From CAYZJV01 sp964478945 (GTDB lineage Bacteria; Spirochaetota; Spirochaetia; Sphaerochaetales; Sphaerochaetaceae), in contig CAYZJV010000001.1 in the NCBI GenBank assembly GCA_964478945.1, positions 39,329-103,328 on the forward strand: a DNA stretch of 64,000 nt. The letters are read 5' to 3'. The notes below the pieces were generated by a model. That model saw only the letters and a list, made by a program, of their open reading frames with translations, ran no database searches and was not told the origin of the DNA. The position numbers and the translations under genes were made by a program. Of this stretch, positions 18,901-27,303 are shown piece after piece; positions within the stretch are counted from its first letter, which is position 1; each line of letters begins with the position of its first letter.

Positions 18901-18960
18901 CCGGACAGGAGCAACAGTGGATTGAAGCTGGTGTTGGCTATCACCACCAGCATCTATTGA
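15958..18960 (+). CDS. bamA: Outer-membrane assembly factor BamA (Omp85)
   Basis: Central pore of the machine that inserts beta-barrels into the outer membrane. A signal peptide (cleavage after LLA, about residue 21) is followed by POTRA repeats from about 35 to 590 (for example DINFSGNKFIKTEEL, ELVFEGNDRL, GIEVEGNTVYTDEEI) and a 16-strand barrel from about 600 to the end, terminating in aromatic Tyr. At 1000 residues it is longer than E. coli BamA (810), because of longer POTRA linkers and extended barrel loops (about 680-720 with repeated Tyr/Pro). GGAG is replaced by AAGGAG just before the ATG. The order with tamB suggests one envelope-biogenesis operon. Confidence 0.9.
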   Translation: MLRTRTIAILLCILIMPTLLADTPALEAWWEGKPIEEFVYVDLDSIEGSQIDPFVEPLVGTPYDQDAIDEAREKLLATGWFVEALFIPSRVDGSTEKTMVYIEFVERKKLVDINFSGNKFIKTEELRQAIGLKEDVMFDTTMMDRAVQSIKRFYASRGYDRVDVVPSYESSSDGEGIVLSFAITEYDWYLDKPIRSFTYKGLKNVSKDTLDDITYPFVGKPFTKKLYSELEAKLNELLAFSVFQAEAKRGGTNNNELTIEFNFTELPVIDAIQFQGNNGIRANVLEDELTIKTGEFLSLSRVNAGKESLKSLYLERGYADVKVDSSYVIDEQTNTLDLTYTIVEGRRWKIGELVFEGNDRLGTSVLQKTISTKVQSLFNSGNYVASKIASDTQAILLKYQQNGFIDAKVLDVRLEDIPQDDPDIRKLRVVFVIEESEQWYFGGIEVEGNTVYTDEEIRNLLTMQKGSVLDISKVQSEISRIADLYWNEGYVENQIDIQETRNTETQTVSYTMKIVERGQATVQEVIIRGLTKTKPYVLERELALHEGDIFSKATYVKSAQNLYNTGLLTDVVPSISYGTEENTVVVTYDVTEGNQMNIGFGATFGGNVEGFPVSGFLSWSDTNLGGTGRDLEIMTELSPDSQTASIAFRDSWVKDKRWSNAVNLSFNRSTYGNGMILGDGSPDTRLRDNKAYPYPYASYDAWLADGKPTPDSEFLMGYEYLKIGLGYTTGYTFVFDSGRLSFSVGPSLTLNRAYYDTNIFTPYDYLIGQYGEAWKFSNRIGISVSWDGRDLIDNTTKGYLLTQSVTYAGGVLGGLSNYIRTSSSLSAFLKVFEIPGEKPTPGVVSFNTTASLMMDQYYPVDSGTWDWGMSASKYEYLYIDGMTIARGFSPQFYFEFLWDSSLEFSIQIAENVLWGEAFVSATGTSGDLSTMVSTPLDWYFAAGIGIRLKIPGFPLGLYLVKNATMEANGPFTFDPGTIFRNPDRSNSGLKLVLAITTSIY

Positions 18961-18970
18961 GCATTGATGG

Positions 18971-21577
18971 ATGGCTGTGATGGAGGGGAAGGCGACAACT
19001 CCCATGATGGAACAATATCTCGAGTTGAAGAACCGCCATAGGGAGGAGGTGCTTTTCTTCCGCCTCGGCGATTTCTACGAGATGTTCCTCGATGATGCGA
19101 AAGAGGTTTCCCGACTGCTGAACATCACCCTCACCAGCCGCAATGGTGTTCCCATGTGTGGGATTCCCTACCATGCCGCGAAGAACTACATCAAGAGATT
19201 GTTGGATGAAGGCAAGAAGATCGCGATCTGTGAACAGGTTGAAATGCCTACTTCTGCAAAAACCATCGCCAAACGGGAAGTGGTGCAGACCATCACTCCC
19301 GGTACGGTGGTGGAGGATGAGTTTCTCGAGGCCTCGTCCAACAACCACCTGTTGGTTCTATCGCTTTCCGGAAAGTTCGTTTCCTGTGCTTGGAGTGAAC
19401 TCTCCAACGGTTCGTTTTCACTGCTTGCGCTTCCATTGGAACAACGGTTCGAATCGATTCGGGCACTGTATGCCCAATTGTTGCCAAGGGAAGTGTTGGT
19501 GAATGAGGACGACTATTTCGAATCCAAGGAGTTCGCTTCACTCGTCGATCAATTCGATGCGATGACCACAAGGCTGCCACCGTGGTACTTCTCCAAGAGC
19601 CAGGGACTCGAACTCTTGCGCACACATGTGGGTTCGATCTCTTTGAAACAATTCGGTATTGAGGATGAGGACATCGAACTGTCGTCCGGAGGTGCCTTGT
19701 TCAGGTATCTTCAGGAAACCTCTAAAACCTCTTTGGAACATATCACCGAATTCAAGAAGGTGGATCGTACGTTGCACATGTCGATCGACGAGTCGACCAG
19801 AAGAAACCTCGAACTTCTTACCAATCTGCAGGATGGAGGACACCAACGGACCTTGGTGTCCACGCTCGACAAGACCTGCACTTCCGGCGGGGCACGGTTG
19901 TTGAAGAACTGGGTATCCTCTCCATTGGTATCGTTGGAGGAAATCGAAGTACGACAGGAACGGGTCGATTGGCTGTATGGACTTGAATCCGAACGACAAC
20001 GGATTCGTTCCCTTCTGGGAGGAACACGCGATCTTGCTCGTCTTGTATCGCGGGTGTCGATGCGTCGGGCCTATCCGCAGGACCTGCTTTCAATACGGCA
20101 ATCGATCGCAGCCTTCATTGAACTTGTCGCCGAACATACCGAGTATTATCGCTCGATGCTCGATGGAATATTGGATGACGACATGGTGCAATCGCTCGTG
20201 TCGCTGATGGAGCTGCTGCTCCGTGCGCTGCGTGAGGATACGCAAGGTCCGTTCCTACCGGGTAAAGTGATCAAAAAGGGTTATGATGGTGAACTGGACC
20301 ACTTGAGGAGCCTTCAACACAGTGGAACGAAGGATTTGGAATCCTATGTCGCAAGATTGAAGGAAGAGACCGGAATCCCCACCATCAAACTCTCCCACAA
20401 CAAAATCATCGGACGCTACCTGGAGATACCCAAGACCCATGGAACGAAAATACCCGATTGGTTCTACCGCAAACAGACGCTGGTGAATGCTGAGAGGTAT
20501 ACCACCGATGAATTGGTCGAACTCGAAACAGCCATCCTTGCAAGTGGCGAACGGGCCGATGATTTGGAAAGACGGCTCTATGAGGAACTCCTCGACAGAA
20601 CCGGTGCGTTGCATGAGCCGCTCATGAGATTGGGTATGTTCTTCTCAACCCTCGACTGTATCCAGTCCCTGGCCCAATGTGCCCGTCTCAATGGATATGT
20701 CAAGCCGATTGTCACCGAAGAGGATGTGCTGGAAATAGAGGACGGAAGGCATCCTGTGGTGGAACAATTCCTGCCAAAGGGGGAGTTCATCGCCAATTCC
20801 CTTTCCATGGGAACCGATGAAGAACGGTTTTGTCTCATCACCGGTCCGAATATGGCTGGAAAATCGACCTATCTGCGACAAAACGCACTGATTGTGCTCA
20901 TGGCTCATGTGGGATCGTACGTGCCTGCCTCCAAAGCCGTTGTTGGTGTCACCGACAAATTGTTTTGCAGGGTAGGAGCGAGCGACAATCTCGCCAGAGG
21001 AGAATCGACTTTTCTCATCGAGATGCAGGAGGCCGCCTTCATCCTACGGACAGCCACCAGGCGATCATTGGCAATCCTTGATGAGATAGGGAGGGGAACC
21101 AGCACCCAGGACGGCATGTCGATCGCTTACGCGGTCATGCGCAGCATGGTGGGCTTGAGTGCCAAGACGCTGTTCGCAACACATTACCATGAATTGACGA
21201 TGCTCGATACCTCGGGTATGCAATTGCTGACACCCGCTGTTGCTGAAACCAGACGTAAAATCGTATTCTTGAGAAAGATGCAACAAGGTGTCGCCGACAG
21301 TTCCTATGGTCTGCACGTAGCCGGTATGGCCGGAGTGCCGACCAGAGTGATCAGGGAAGCCGCCGAATTCCAGCGGCAACATTTCGCCGACTACTCATTG
21401 AAGGGCACAACCGGGCAACTCGATCTCTTCACCGGAGCGGCGACTGAAGATACTTCCGAAACAAAGTATGGTGCCTTGGTCGATCGTATCCGTACCTATC
21501 CCTTGGAGGATTCCACTCCGATGGAAACGATGCGTTTCGTACAGATGCTGAAGGAACAATTGGAATCCATTGAATGA
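18971..21577 (+). CDS. mutS: DNA mismatch repair protein MutS
   Basis: Recognises mismatches and small loops. Of the 868 residues, the N-terminal mismatch-binding domain has the F-x-E motif in GDFYEMF (F35, E37), the lever and clamp regions follow, and the ATPase has Walker A GPNMAGKST (about 625-633), Walker B ILDEIGRGTST and the THYHEL motif. A second Met (residue 4) is an equally possible start. It sits 10 bp after bamA without a good Shine-Dalgarno sequence, so it may be partly coupled. Confidence 0.96.
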   Translation: MAVMEGKATTPMMEQYLELKNRHREEVLFFRLGDFYEMFLDDAKEVSRLLNITLTSRNGVPMCGIPYHAAKNYIKRLLDEGKKIAICEQVEMPTSAKTIAKREVVQTITPGTVVEDEFLEASSNNHLLVLSLSGKFVSCAWSELSNGSFSLLALPLEQRFESIRALYAQLLPREVLVNEDDYFESKEFASLVDQFDAMTTRLPPWYFSKSQGLELLRTHVGSISLKQFGIEDEDIELSSGGALFRYLQETSKTSLEHITEFKKVDRTLHMSIDESTRRNLELLTNLQDGGHQRTLVSTLDKTCTSGGARLLKNWVSSPLVSLEEIEVRQERVDWLYGLESERQRIRSLLGGTRDLARLVSRVSMRRAYPQDLLSIRQSIAAFIELVAEHTEYYRSMLDGILDDDMVQSLVSLMELLLRALREDTQGPFLPGKVIKKGYDGELDHLRSLQHSGTKDLESYVARLKEETGIPTIKLSHNKIIGRYLEIPKTHGTKIPDWFYRKQTLVNAERYTTDELVELETAILASGERADDLERRLYEELLDRTGALHEPLMRLGMFFSTLDCIQSLAQCARLNGYVKPIVTEEDVLEIEDGRHPVVEQFLPKGEFIANSLSMGTDEERFCLITGPNMAGKSTYLRQNALIVLMAHVGSYVPASKAVVGVTDKLFCRVGASDNLARGESTFLIEMQEAAFILRTATRRSLAILDEIGRGTSTQDGMSIAYAVMRSMVGLSAKTLFATHYHELTMLDTSGMQLLTPAVAETRRKIVFLRKMQQGVADSSYGLHVAGMAGVPTRVIREAAEFQRQHFADYSLKGTTGQLDLFTGAATEDTSETKYGALVDRIRTYPLEDSTPMETMRFVQMLKEQLESIE

Positions 21578-21609
21578 AGCGGCAATCCGATCGATGAAGT
21601 GAATATGGC

Positions 21610-22242
21610 ATGATCCATCATCTTGGCGCTTGTCCCCTTTGTGGAAGGATATCCCTCTTGGAATACGAACTGTGCCCCGAATGCCTTGTGACATTGATGG
21701 AAGGGGAATCCCTCTTCTGGAATTGCCATCACATATGTGCAACATGTGGGTATCCGTTGCTCCATGCCGATTGTGTGTGTACCCATGGTCGAATTCCCGC
21801 GCTGTTTCGCTACAGGGGACTGTGTAGGGAACTGTTGATCGCCTACAAGGAACGGGAAACCGTTCGTCTTGCCGACACCATGGCTTATCTCATGTGCGTT
21901 GCGATCACGCGTTTGCACACAGGGAAGGGAATCGTTGGTTTGGTGCCGATTCCCTCTGGTGGAGAGAATGTAGGGAAATTCGGTAGGGAGACCAATGCAA
22001 TGGTCGCAGCACGATGTGCACGTGAACCGAAAATCGAAGTGCTGCCGTTGTTGGTTCGGGCAAAAGGGGCACCCGTACACGAAATTGCAGTTCACGACCA
22101 TGTATTCCATATTGAAGATTTCGAATTGTTGCTCGCGATCGATGATGTGATGGATGCTAATTCATGTGTCGAACTTTCATTGGAACTGCTGAAACAACGG
22201 TTTGACATACCTGTGAAAGCCCTTTGCATGGCGATGGATTGA
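21610..22242 (+). CDS. ComF-family phosphoribosyltransferase-like protein
   Basis: ComF relatives combine an N-terminal cysteine zinc-finger with a phosphoribosyltransferase fold and are linked to DNA uptake or nucleotide salvage. The 210-residue product has CPLCG and CPEC plus CATC/CVC pairs within the first 56 residues, then IALFRYRGLCRELL-type features (here ALFRYRG) and VPIPS. The PRPP loop, normally DDVxTTGxT, reads IDDVMDANSC, so transferase activity is doubtful. It may be a degenerate, non-catalytic member. Its stop codon overlaps the -35 of the rimP promoter. Confidence 0.7.
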   Translation: MIHHLGACPLCGRISLLEYELCPECLVTLMEGESLFWNCHHICATCGYPLLHADCVCTHGRIPALFRYRGLCRELLIAYKERETVRLADTMAYLMCVAITRLHTGKGIVGLVPIPSGGENVGKFGRETNAMVAARCAREPKIEVLPLLVRAKGAPVHEIAVHDHVFHIEDFELLLAIDDVMDANSCVELSLELLKQRFDIPVKALCMAMD

Positions 22243-22267
22243 CAATACTTGGCAAATGGATTAGGCT
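22239..22267 (+). promoter_or_regulatory. Predicted promoter of the rimP-nusA-infB superoperon
   Basis: A perfect -35 TTGACA (22239-22244), a 17-bp spacer and TAGGCT (22262-22267) lie at the end of the comF-like gene. The predicted start is near 22274, 18 bp before the terminator-like hairpin. Confidence 0.5.
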
Positions 22268-22291
22268 CTGCATAGTGAGTATTGATTTTTG

Positions 22292-22318
22292 GGGATCGCA
22301 GAGGCCGATCCCTTTTTT
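22292..22318 (+). terminator. Intrinsic terminator/attenuator in the rimP leader
   Basis: A perfect 7-bp stem GGGATCG (22292-22298) / CGATCCC (22306-22312) with a 7-nt loop is followed by six T residues (22313-22318). The rimP Shine-Dalgarno begins three bases later and the start codon at 22330, so no promoter can fit downstream of the hairpin. Any rimP transcript must read through it, which argues for attenuation rather than simple termination of the upstream gene. Confidence 0.75.
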
Positions 22319-22329
22319 GTGGAGTAGCA

Positions 22330-22815
22330 GTGCAAGACAGTATTAGGAAAGACGAGTTGTTCCGGGAGCTTTCCACCGTTCTCAATCCCGTTGGATTACT
22401 GGTGGTGGATGTACGTAGGGACGAGCATCGGGACACGACACATGTGGTGGTCATCATCACCAACGAAAGTCATGATGTGGGTATCGATGAGTGTGCGAAA
22501 GCCCATCGGATCATATTCCCACGGCTCGGTGTACTGCAGGGGGATCGTCATCTGGATCTGGAGGTATCGACTCCGGGAATTCAACGAAACTTGCATGATG
22601 TATACGAGTTCTCCTTGTTTCGCGGGAAACGATGTCGCATCTATGATGGTCGTGAAGGTTTTTGGATCGAAGGAATCATCGACGTGGTTACGGATGAAGA
22701 GGTCGTCCTGTCCCAAGCGAGGATCGAAGATGCGAAAGAAACGATGGAGACGTACCATATACCATATGGCCATGTTCAGAAGGCCAAATTAGCATATGCA
22801 TGGGAGGATATGTAA
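22330..22815 (+). CDS. rimP: Ribosome maturation factor RimP
   Basis: Needed for 30S subunit maturation. I start at the GTG at 22330 because GGAG lies 5 bases upstream; upstream in-frame codons run through the terminator hairpin. The 161-residue product has the N-terminal KH-like domain (to about 80) with DRHLDLEVSTPGIQRNL, the family signature, and a C-terminal SH3-like barrel (about 95-161). It is followed 2 bp later by nusA, the almost universal rimP-nusA-infB order. Confidence 0.92.
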   Translation: MQDSIRKDELFRELSTVLNPVGLLVVDVRRDEHRDTTHVVVIITNESHDVGIDECAKAHRIIFPRLGVLQGDRHLDLEVSTPGIQRNLHDVYEFSLFRGKRCRIYDGREGFWIEGIIDVVTDEEVVLSQARIEDAKETMETYHIPYGHVQKAKLAYAWEDM

Positions 22816-22817
22816 CA

Positions 22818-24290
22818 ATGTCCAATGATTTGGGAGATGCCATACGCAATCTCGTGAACGAGCGGGGAATCAGCGAAGACCTCGTGTTGGAGACCATTAG
22901 GGGTCTTCTGCTTGCCGCGTACAAGCGAAAGTTCGGATCGAGTGACAATGCAATCGTCGAATTCAATGAAAATCATGACGATGTGCAGCTGTTTGCCAAG
23001 AAGATGATCGTCGAGGATGACGAATACGATGGTTCCTTCGACGAAATCTCTTTGTCCGAAGCACGCGAACTTCACGACGATTGCGATATTGGGGACGAGA
23101 TCTTGATTGCAATCGACCCCAAGACGTTCGACCGCATCTCCGTACAGAGTGCGAAGCAGAAGGCAAAGCAGGATCTGCGTGAAATTCAGAAGGATACCCT
23201 CTATTCGGAATTCAAGACCAAAGAGGGGGAGATGATCATCGGTTATTACCAGAGGGAGAGCAATGGCGACATGTTCATCGATCTGGGTAAGATCGAGGGA
23301 ATTCTTCCCAAACGTTTCCAGAGTCCCCGCGAAGCCTATCGCAAGAATGACAAGATAAAATGTTATGTGCATCAGGTTGAAAAACCCGAGCATGGACAAT
23401 TGAGGGTGATCCTTTCCAGGACACATCCGGAATTCGTAAGGAAATTGTTCGAACTCGAGATTCCGGAGATATATGATCATTCGATCGAAATCCACAAGAT
23501 CGTCCGCGAACCCGGCTATCGCACGAAAGTGGCCGTGTATTCCCACCGCTCGGACCTTGATCCGGTTGGTGCTTGTGTCGGGTTGAAGGGAATCCGAGTT
23601 CAGACTATCATGAGGGAGATGGAAGGGGAGAGGATCGACGTGCTGCGTTATGATCCGAATCCCATCGAATATATCAAGAACTGCCTTTCGCCCGCTGAGG
23701 TGAAGCGGGTGGTGATCATTGACGAGGGGAAGCGGATGGCGATCGCAGTGGTCGATGATTCGCAACTCTCGTTGGCAATAGGAAAGCAGGGCATCAATGT
23801 GCGGTTGGCCAACAAGCTTGCCGACTGGATCATCGATGTCAAGACACTCGACCAGTACCGTGAAATGGATCTCGATATCGAGACCAAGGAGAAGGTCGAT
23901 GCACTCTTCACAGAAGTTCCCGAACTGGAACCGGAGTACTTTGAAGAGGAAGAGGGCGAGTTGTTGCTTGCAGATATCGCGGAACTCGACAAGCAGTTGG
24001 TCGACAAATTGCAGTTCCATGACATCTATACCGTTGAAGAGTTCGTCAATCTTTCCGATGAAGAGATTGAAAGTCTTGGCGATATAACGGAAGATGAAGT
24101 GCACCGGATCAATAGTGTACTCGGTGAATATGTCGACATCGTCGAGGAAGAACAAGAGGGTGAAGTCGAACAACAGTTCCTCTGTCCCGAATGTGGACAC
24201 CCCTTGACTTTGGACATGACCAGTTGTCCCAATTGTGGTGTCGGCCTGAGTTTCGAAGAAGTTGAAGAAGAGGAAGAAGACGAGGAGTAA
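22818..24290 (+). CDS. nusA: Transcription elongation factor NusA with C-terminal zinc ribbon
   Basis: RNA-polymerase-binding pausing, termination and antitermination factor. I start at the ATG at 22818 (GGAGG upstream), giving 490 residues: N-terminal polymerase-binding domain (1-125), S1 domain (about 135-200, GYYQRESNGDMFIDLGKIEG), KH1/KH2 (about 210-345, with the SLAIGKQGINVRLA motif), then a helical HhH-like acidic repeat (about 370-440). It ends with an unusual four-cysteine element, C456-x2-C459-x10-C470-x2-C473, and a run of glutamates. The ribbon is not part of the standard NusA layout I know and may be a lineage-specific contact surface. Part of the rimP-infB operon. Confidence 0.94.
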   Translation: MSNDLGDAIRNLVNERGISEDLVLETIRGLLLAAYKRKFGSSDNAIVEFNENHDDVQLFAKKMIVEDDEYDGSFDEISLSEARELHDDCDIGDEILIAIDPKTFDRISVQSAKQKAKQDLREIQKDTLYSEFKTKEGEMIIGYYQRESNGDMFIDLGKIEGILPKRFQSPREAYRKNDKIKCYVHQVEKPEHGQLRVILSRTHPEFVRKLFELEIPEIYDHSIEIHKIVREPGYRTKVAVYSHRSDLDPVGACVGLKGIRVQTIMREMEGERIDVLRYDPNPIEYIKNCLSPAEVKRVVIIDEGKRMAIAVVDDSQLSLAIGKQGINVRLANKLADWIIDVKTLDQYREMDLDIETKEKVDALFTEVPELEPEYFEEEEGELLLADIAELDKQLVDKLQFHDIYTVEEFVNLSDEEIESLGDITEDEVHRINSVLGEYVDIVEEEQEGEVEQQFLCPECGHPLTLDMTSCPNCGVGLSFEEVEEEEEDEE

Positions 24291-24302
24291 TCGAGAGAAA
24301 TT

Positions 24303-26951
24303 ATGACGGAAGAAGATAAGAAACCAAAGACAACCTTGATTAAACATGCGCGCGCAGCGTCACAGGACGCGAAACAACACTCCGGCAAGGAAGAGGCTGA
24401 ATCGACGCGCCCTGTTGAGAAGAAGAAAGTGGTTGTGGTGAAGAAAAAGGTCGTGGTTGTGAGGCCACAAGCCAAACCTGTCGAGAAACCTGTCGAAAAA
24501 CCGGTTGGGAAAACTGAGAAGGTGCAGGAATCGAAGACTCGTGAAGCTGCTGTGGAAGAGCCGCCCAAGACGACCGAGCAGAAGGCTTCCGTCGAAGAAT
24601 CCAACAAGAAACCCTCTCGTATTGATTCCGAGAAACGGACCGAACGTCCTCAATCCAAGGGTGGTACGGCTCATCCCTTCCGAAGGACTCCCAATGCGGG
24701 TCCCTCCACACCAGTGGTGATGGCACCAAAGGATCTTCCTCCTGTTCCCGGACAAGGCCAAACAGCCCACGCCCATGCCGAATGGCGCAAGAACAATCCC
24801 ACCAACAGTCGACCGGCACCACCTTCCAGTGGTCCCAGACAGGTCGGTCAGGTCGGAGGTTCGGGTGGAAGGGGTCCCGGAGCCGGAAGCAGACCTGGGT
24901 ACCAGGGACGACCGGCTCCCGGTGGTCGTCCTCCCTTCAACGGAAGACCCGGTGGACCTGGCGGAAGACCACCTTTTGGACAACAGAATAGACCCGGAGG
25001 CTTCGGTGGAGGTCCCAGGGGTCCACGTACCGGTGGACCGGGTGCACCTCCCGTCGCGATGGACAATGTCTCGCAGAAACCTTCCAAAAAGGTCTATCGA
25101 AAGAAGAAGGATTTCTCCAAACCAGATCGTGACAATGAGCGGGATTTCCATATCAAGAGGAAGAGCCAGCATAGGGCGAACCCCGTACCCAAGAAGATCG
25201 ATATCATGGAGGTCATCACTGTCGCCGATCTCGCCAAGAAGATGAATCTGAAGGCTTCGGAAGTGATCGGAAAGTTGCTCAAGATGGGCATGATGGTTAC
25301 CATCAACCAGCAAATCGATTCCGATGTGGCCACCCTCATAGCCAATGAATACAATTGTGAAGTGAATATCGTCTCATTGTACGACGAGACGCTGATTGCC
25401 ACCGAGGATGACGGGGAGAAGGATCTTGAGGATCGGGCTCCAATCGTCACCATCATGGGTCACGTCGACCATGGTAAGACCAAGTTGCTCGATGCGATCC
25501 GTTCGACCGACATCGTAGCCGGCGAATTCGGTGGTATCACCCAGCATATTGGAGCATACAAGGTAACGTTGCCGCATAAGGGCGATATTGTGTTCCTCGA
25601 TACTCCTGGACACGCAGCATTCACGATGATGCGGGCGCGCGGTGCGCAAGTCACCGATATCGTGGTATTGGTGGTGGCCGCCAACGATGGAGTGATGCCC
25701 CAGACGATTGAAGCGATAGACCACGCGAAGGCCGCCAAGGTACCCATCATCGTTGCGGTGAACAAGGTCGATCTCCATGAAGCCAATGTGGACCGTGTGA
25801 AGCAACAGCTCAGTGACCACGGGCTCATGCCCGAGGATTGGGGCGGGGACACCCTCTACTGTGAGATTTCGGCATTGAAGAAAATCGGTATCGACGAATT
25901 GCTCGACACCATTCTCCTGCAGGCGGAGATGCTTGAGTTGAGGGCAAACCCGAATGTACGTGCCGAAGGAAAGGTCCTCGAATCGAGAATCGACCAGGGC
26001 CGTGGAATCGTGGCCTCGGTGATCGTCGAAAGGGGAACCTTGCGCCAGGGTGACAATTTCGTTGCAGGAATCTATCCTGGAAAGGTCCGCGCCATGGTCG
26101 ATGACCACGGAAACCGGATCACGGAAGCTGGACCAGCCACACCCGTGGAGATCATTGGTCTCAGCGATATTCCCGGAGCGGGAGATCCCTTCCAAGTTAC
26201 CGAGAATGAGAAGCAGGCACGTCAGGTGGGTGCGAAACGGCAGGAACTGGAGAGGCTGGGACAGGCGAAGAATGTGAAGAAGGTCACTTTGGACAATATC
26301 TTCGACAAAATGCAGGATGGTTCGGTTCAGGAACTCAATGTCATCATCAAAGGTGATGTGCAAGGTTCGGTTGAGGCTGTGCAGACCGCTCTTGAAAAGC
26401 TTTCCACTGCGGAAATCAGACTCAATGCCATCCGCGCAAGCGCGGGTGCCATTATCGAAGACGATATCAATCTGGCCATTGCTTCCGACGCGCTGGTGTT
26501 GGGATTCAATGTACGACCTACTCCGAGGGCACAAACCCTTGCCGAACGAGAGAAGATCGAGATTCGCAAATACAACATCATCTACGATGCGGTTGACGAT
26601 ATCAGGGATGCGATGGAAGGCATGCTTGCCCCCGAGCAGAAGGAGATCGTCATCGGACAGGTTGAGGTACGGGATACCTTCAAGGTACCGAAGATCGGCG
26701 TGATCGCAGGGTGTTATGTGACCGATGGCAAGATCAGACGTAATGCGATGGTCAATGTGATCAGGGACAATATCAAGATCCATACGGGGAAAATCTCTTC
26801 GCTCAAACGCTTCAAGGATGATGCGAAGGAAGTATCCGAAGGATTCGAATGTGGTGTCGGAATCGAAAACTTCCAGAATCTGCAGACTGGAGACATCCTG
26901 GAGGTCGTGGACATCATCGAAATAGCGAAAAAGTTGACATCTAATGAGTGA
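24303..26951 (+). CDS. infB: Translation initiation factor IF-2
   Basis: GTPase that brings initiator tRNA to the 30S subunit. Of the 882 residues, the first 290 or so are a low-complexity extension: Lys/Val/Glu-rich to about 120, then Gly/Pro/Arg-rich (about 180-255). The IF2 N2 domain follows (about 300-370), then the G domain with GHVDHGKTK (386-394), DTPGHAAF and NKVD, and domains II-IV to the C-terminus. Start codon after GAGAG. It overlaps rbfA by 8 bp. Confidence 0.97.
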   Translation: MTEEDKKPKTTLIKHARAASQDAKQHSGKEEAESTRPVEKKKVVVVKKKVVVVRPQAKPVEKPVEKPVGKTEKVQESKTREAAVEEPPKTTEQKASVEESNKKPSRIDSEKRTERPQSKGGTAHPFRRTPNAGPSTPVVMAPKDLPPVPGQGQTAHAHAEWRKNNPTNSRPAPPSSGPRQVGQVGGSGGRGPGAGSRPGYQGRPAPGGRPPFNGRPGGPGGRPPFGQQNRPGGFGGGPRGPRTGGPGAPPVAMDNVSQKPSKKVYRKKKDFSKPDRDNERDFHIKRKSQHRANPVPKKIDIMEVITVADLAKKMNLKASEVIGKLLKMGMMVTINQQIDSDVATLIANEYNCEVNIVSLYDETLIATEDDGEKDLEDRAPIVTIMGHVDHGKTKLLDAIRSTDIVAGEFGGITQHIGAYKVTLPHKGDIVFLDTPGHAAFTMMRARGAQVTDIVVLVVAANDGVMPQTIEAIDHAKAAKVPIIVAVNKVDLHEANVDRVKQQLSDHGLMPEDWGGDTLYCEISALKKIGIDELLDTILLQAEMLELRANPNVRAEGKVLESRIDQGRGIVASVIVERGTLRQGDNFVAGIYPGKVRAMVDDHGNRITEAGPATPVEIIGLSDIPGAGDPFQVTENEKQARQVGAKRQELERLGQAKNVKKVTLDNIFDKMQDGSVQELNVIIKGDVQGSVEAVQTALEKLSTAEIRLNAIRASAGAIIEDDINLAIASDALVLGFNVRPTPRAQTLAEREKIEIRKYNIIYDAVDDIRDAMEGMLAPEQKEIVIGQVEVRDTFKVPKIGVIAGCYVTDGKIRRNAMVNVIRDNIKIHTGKISSLKRFKDDAKEVSEGFECGVGIENFQNLQTGDILEVVDIIEIAKKLTSNE

Positions 26952-27303
26952 TTATACGCATCAACGGTTGGAAACACGTATTCAAGAGGCAATCAGCACG
27001 ATGATCGTGACACGAGAGATCAAGCATCATCTGCTGAGCCCCTTTGTCTCCGTAAGTGACGTGTCCTTATCCAAGGACAAGGCCTATGCGACCGTATGGG
27101 TATCTTCGTTCGAGGACGACAAGGTGCTTGACCAATCGGTGAAGGCTCTTGAAAGTGCCGCAGGTTTCATCCAAAAGCGACTTGCGGCCATTCTCAAGAC
27201 CCGCAATACTCCAAAATTGCGTTTCAAGGCCGATACCTCCCTCAAGGAGGCCCAAGCCATCAATGAACTCATCGACAGTCTGCATACGAGTGATGATGAG
27301 TAG
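26944..27303 (+). CDS. rbfA: Ribosome-binding factor A
   Basis: Late 30S maturation factor with a single KH-type domain. The 119-residue product has the QRLETRIQEAISTMIVTREI opening, the VSDVSLSKDKAYATVWVS strand region and the LRFKADTSLKEAQAIN C-terminal helix typical of the family. It is translated from within the end of infB and overlaps truB by 11 bp, so the trio is coupled. Confidence 0.95.
   Translation: MSDYTHQRLETRIQEAISTMIVTREIKHHLLSPFVSVSDVSLSKDKAYATVWVSSFEDDKVLDQSVKALESAAGFIQKRLAAILKTRNTPKLRFKADTSLKEAQAINELIDSLHTSDDE

Noticed and set aside
22776..24347. A 523-codon minus-strand frame
   Set aside because: Complement of nusA. Acidic, codon-biased genes here leave long open frames on the opposite strand; there is no Shine-Dalgarno or family match.
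24840..25060. Gly/Pro/Arg-rich repeats in infB as a separate repeat element
   Set aside because: They are in frame and are the usual low-complexity N-terminal extension of IF-2.
25374..26783. A 469-codon minus-strand frame
   Set aside because: Complement of infB; no support.
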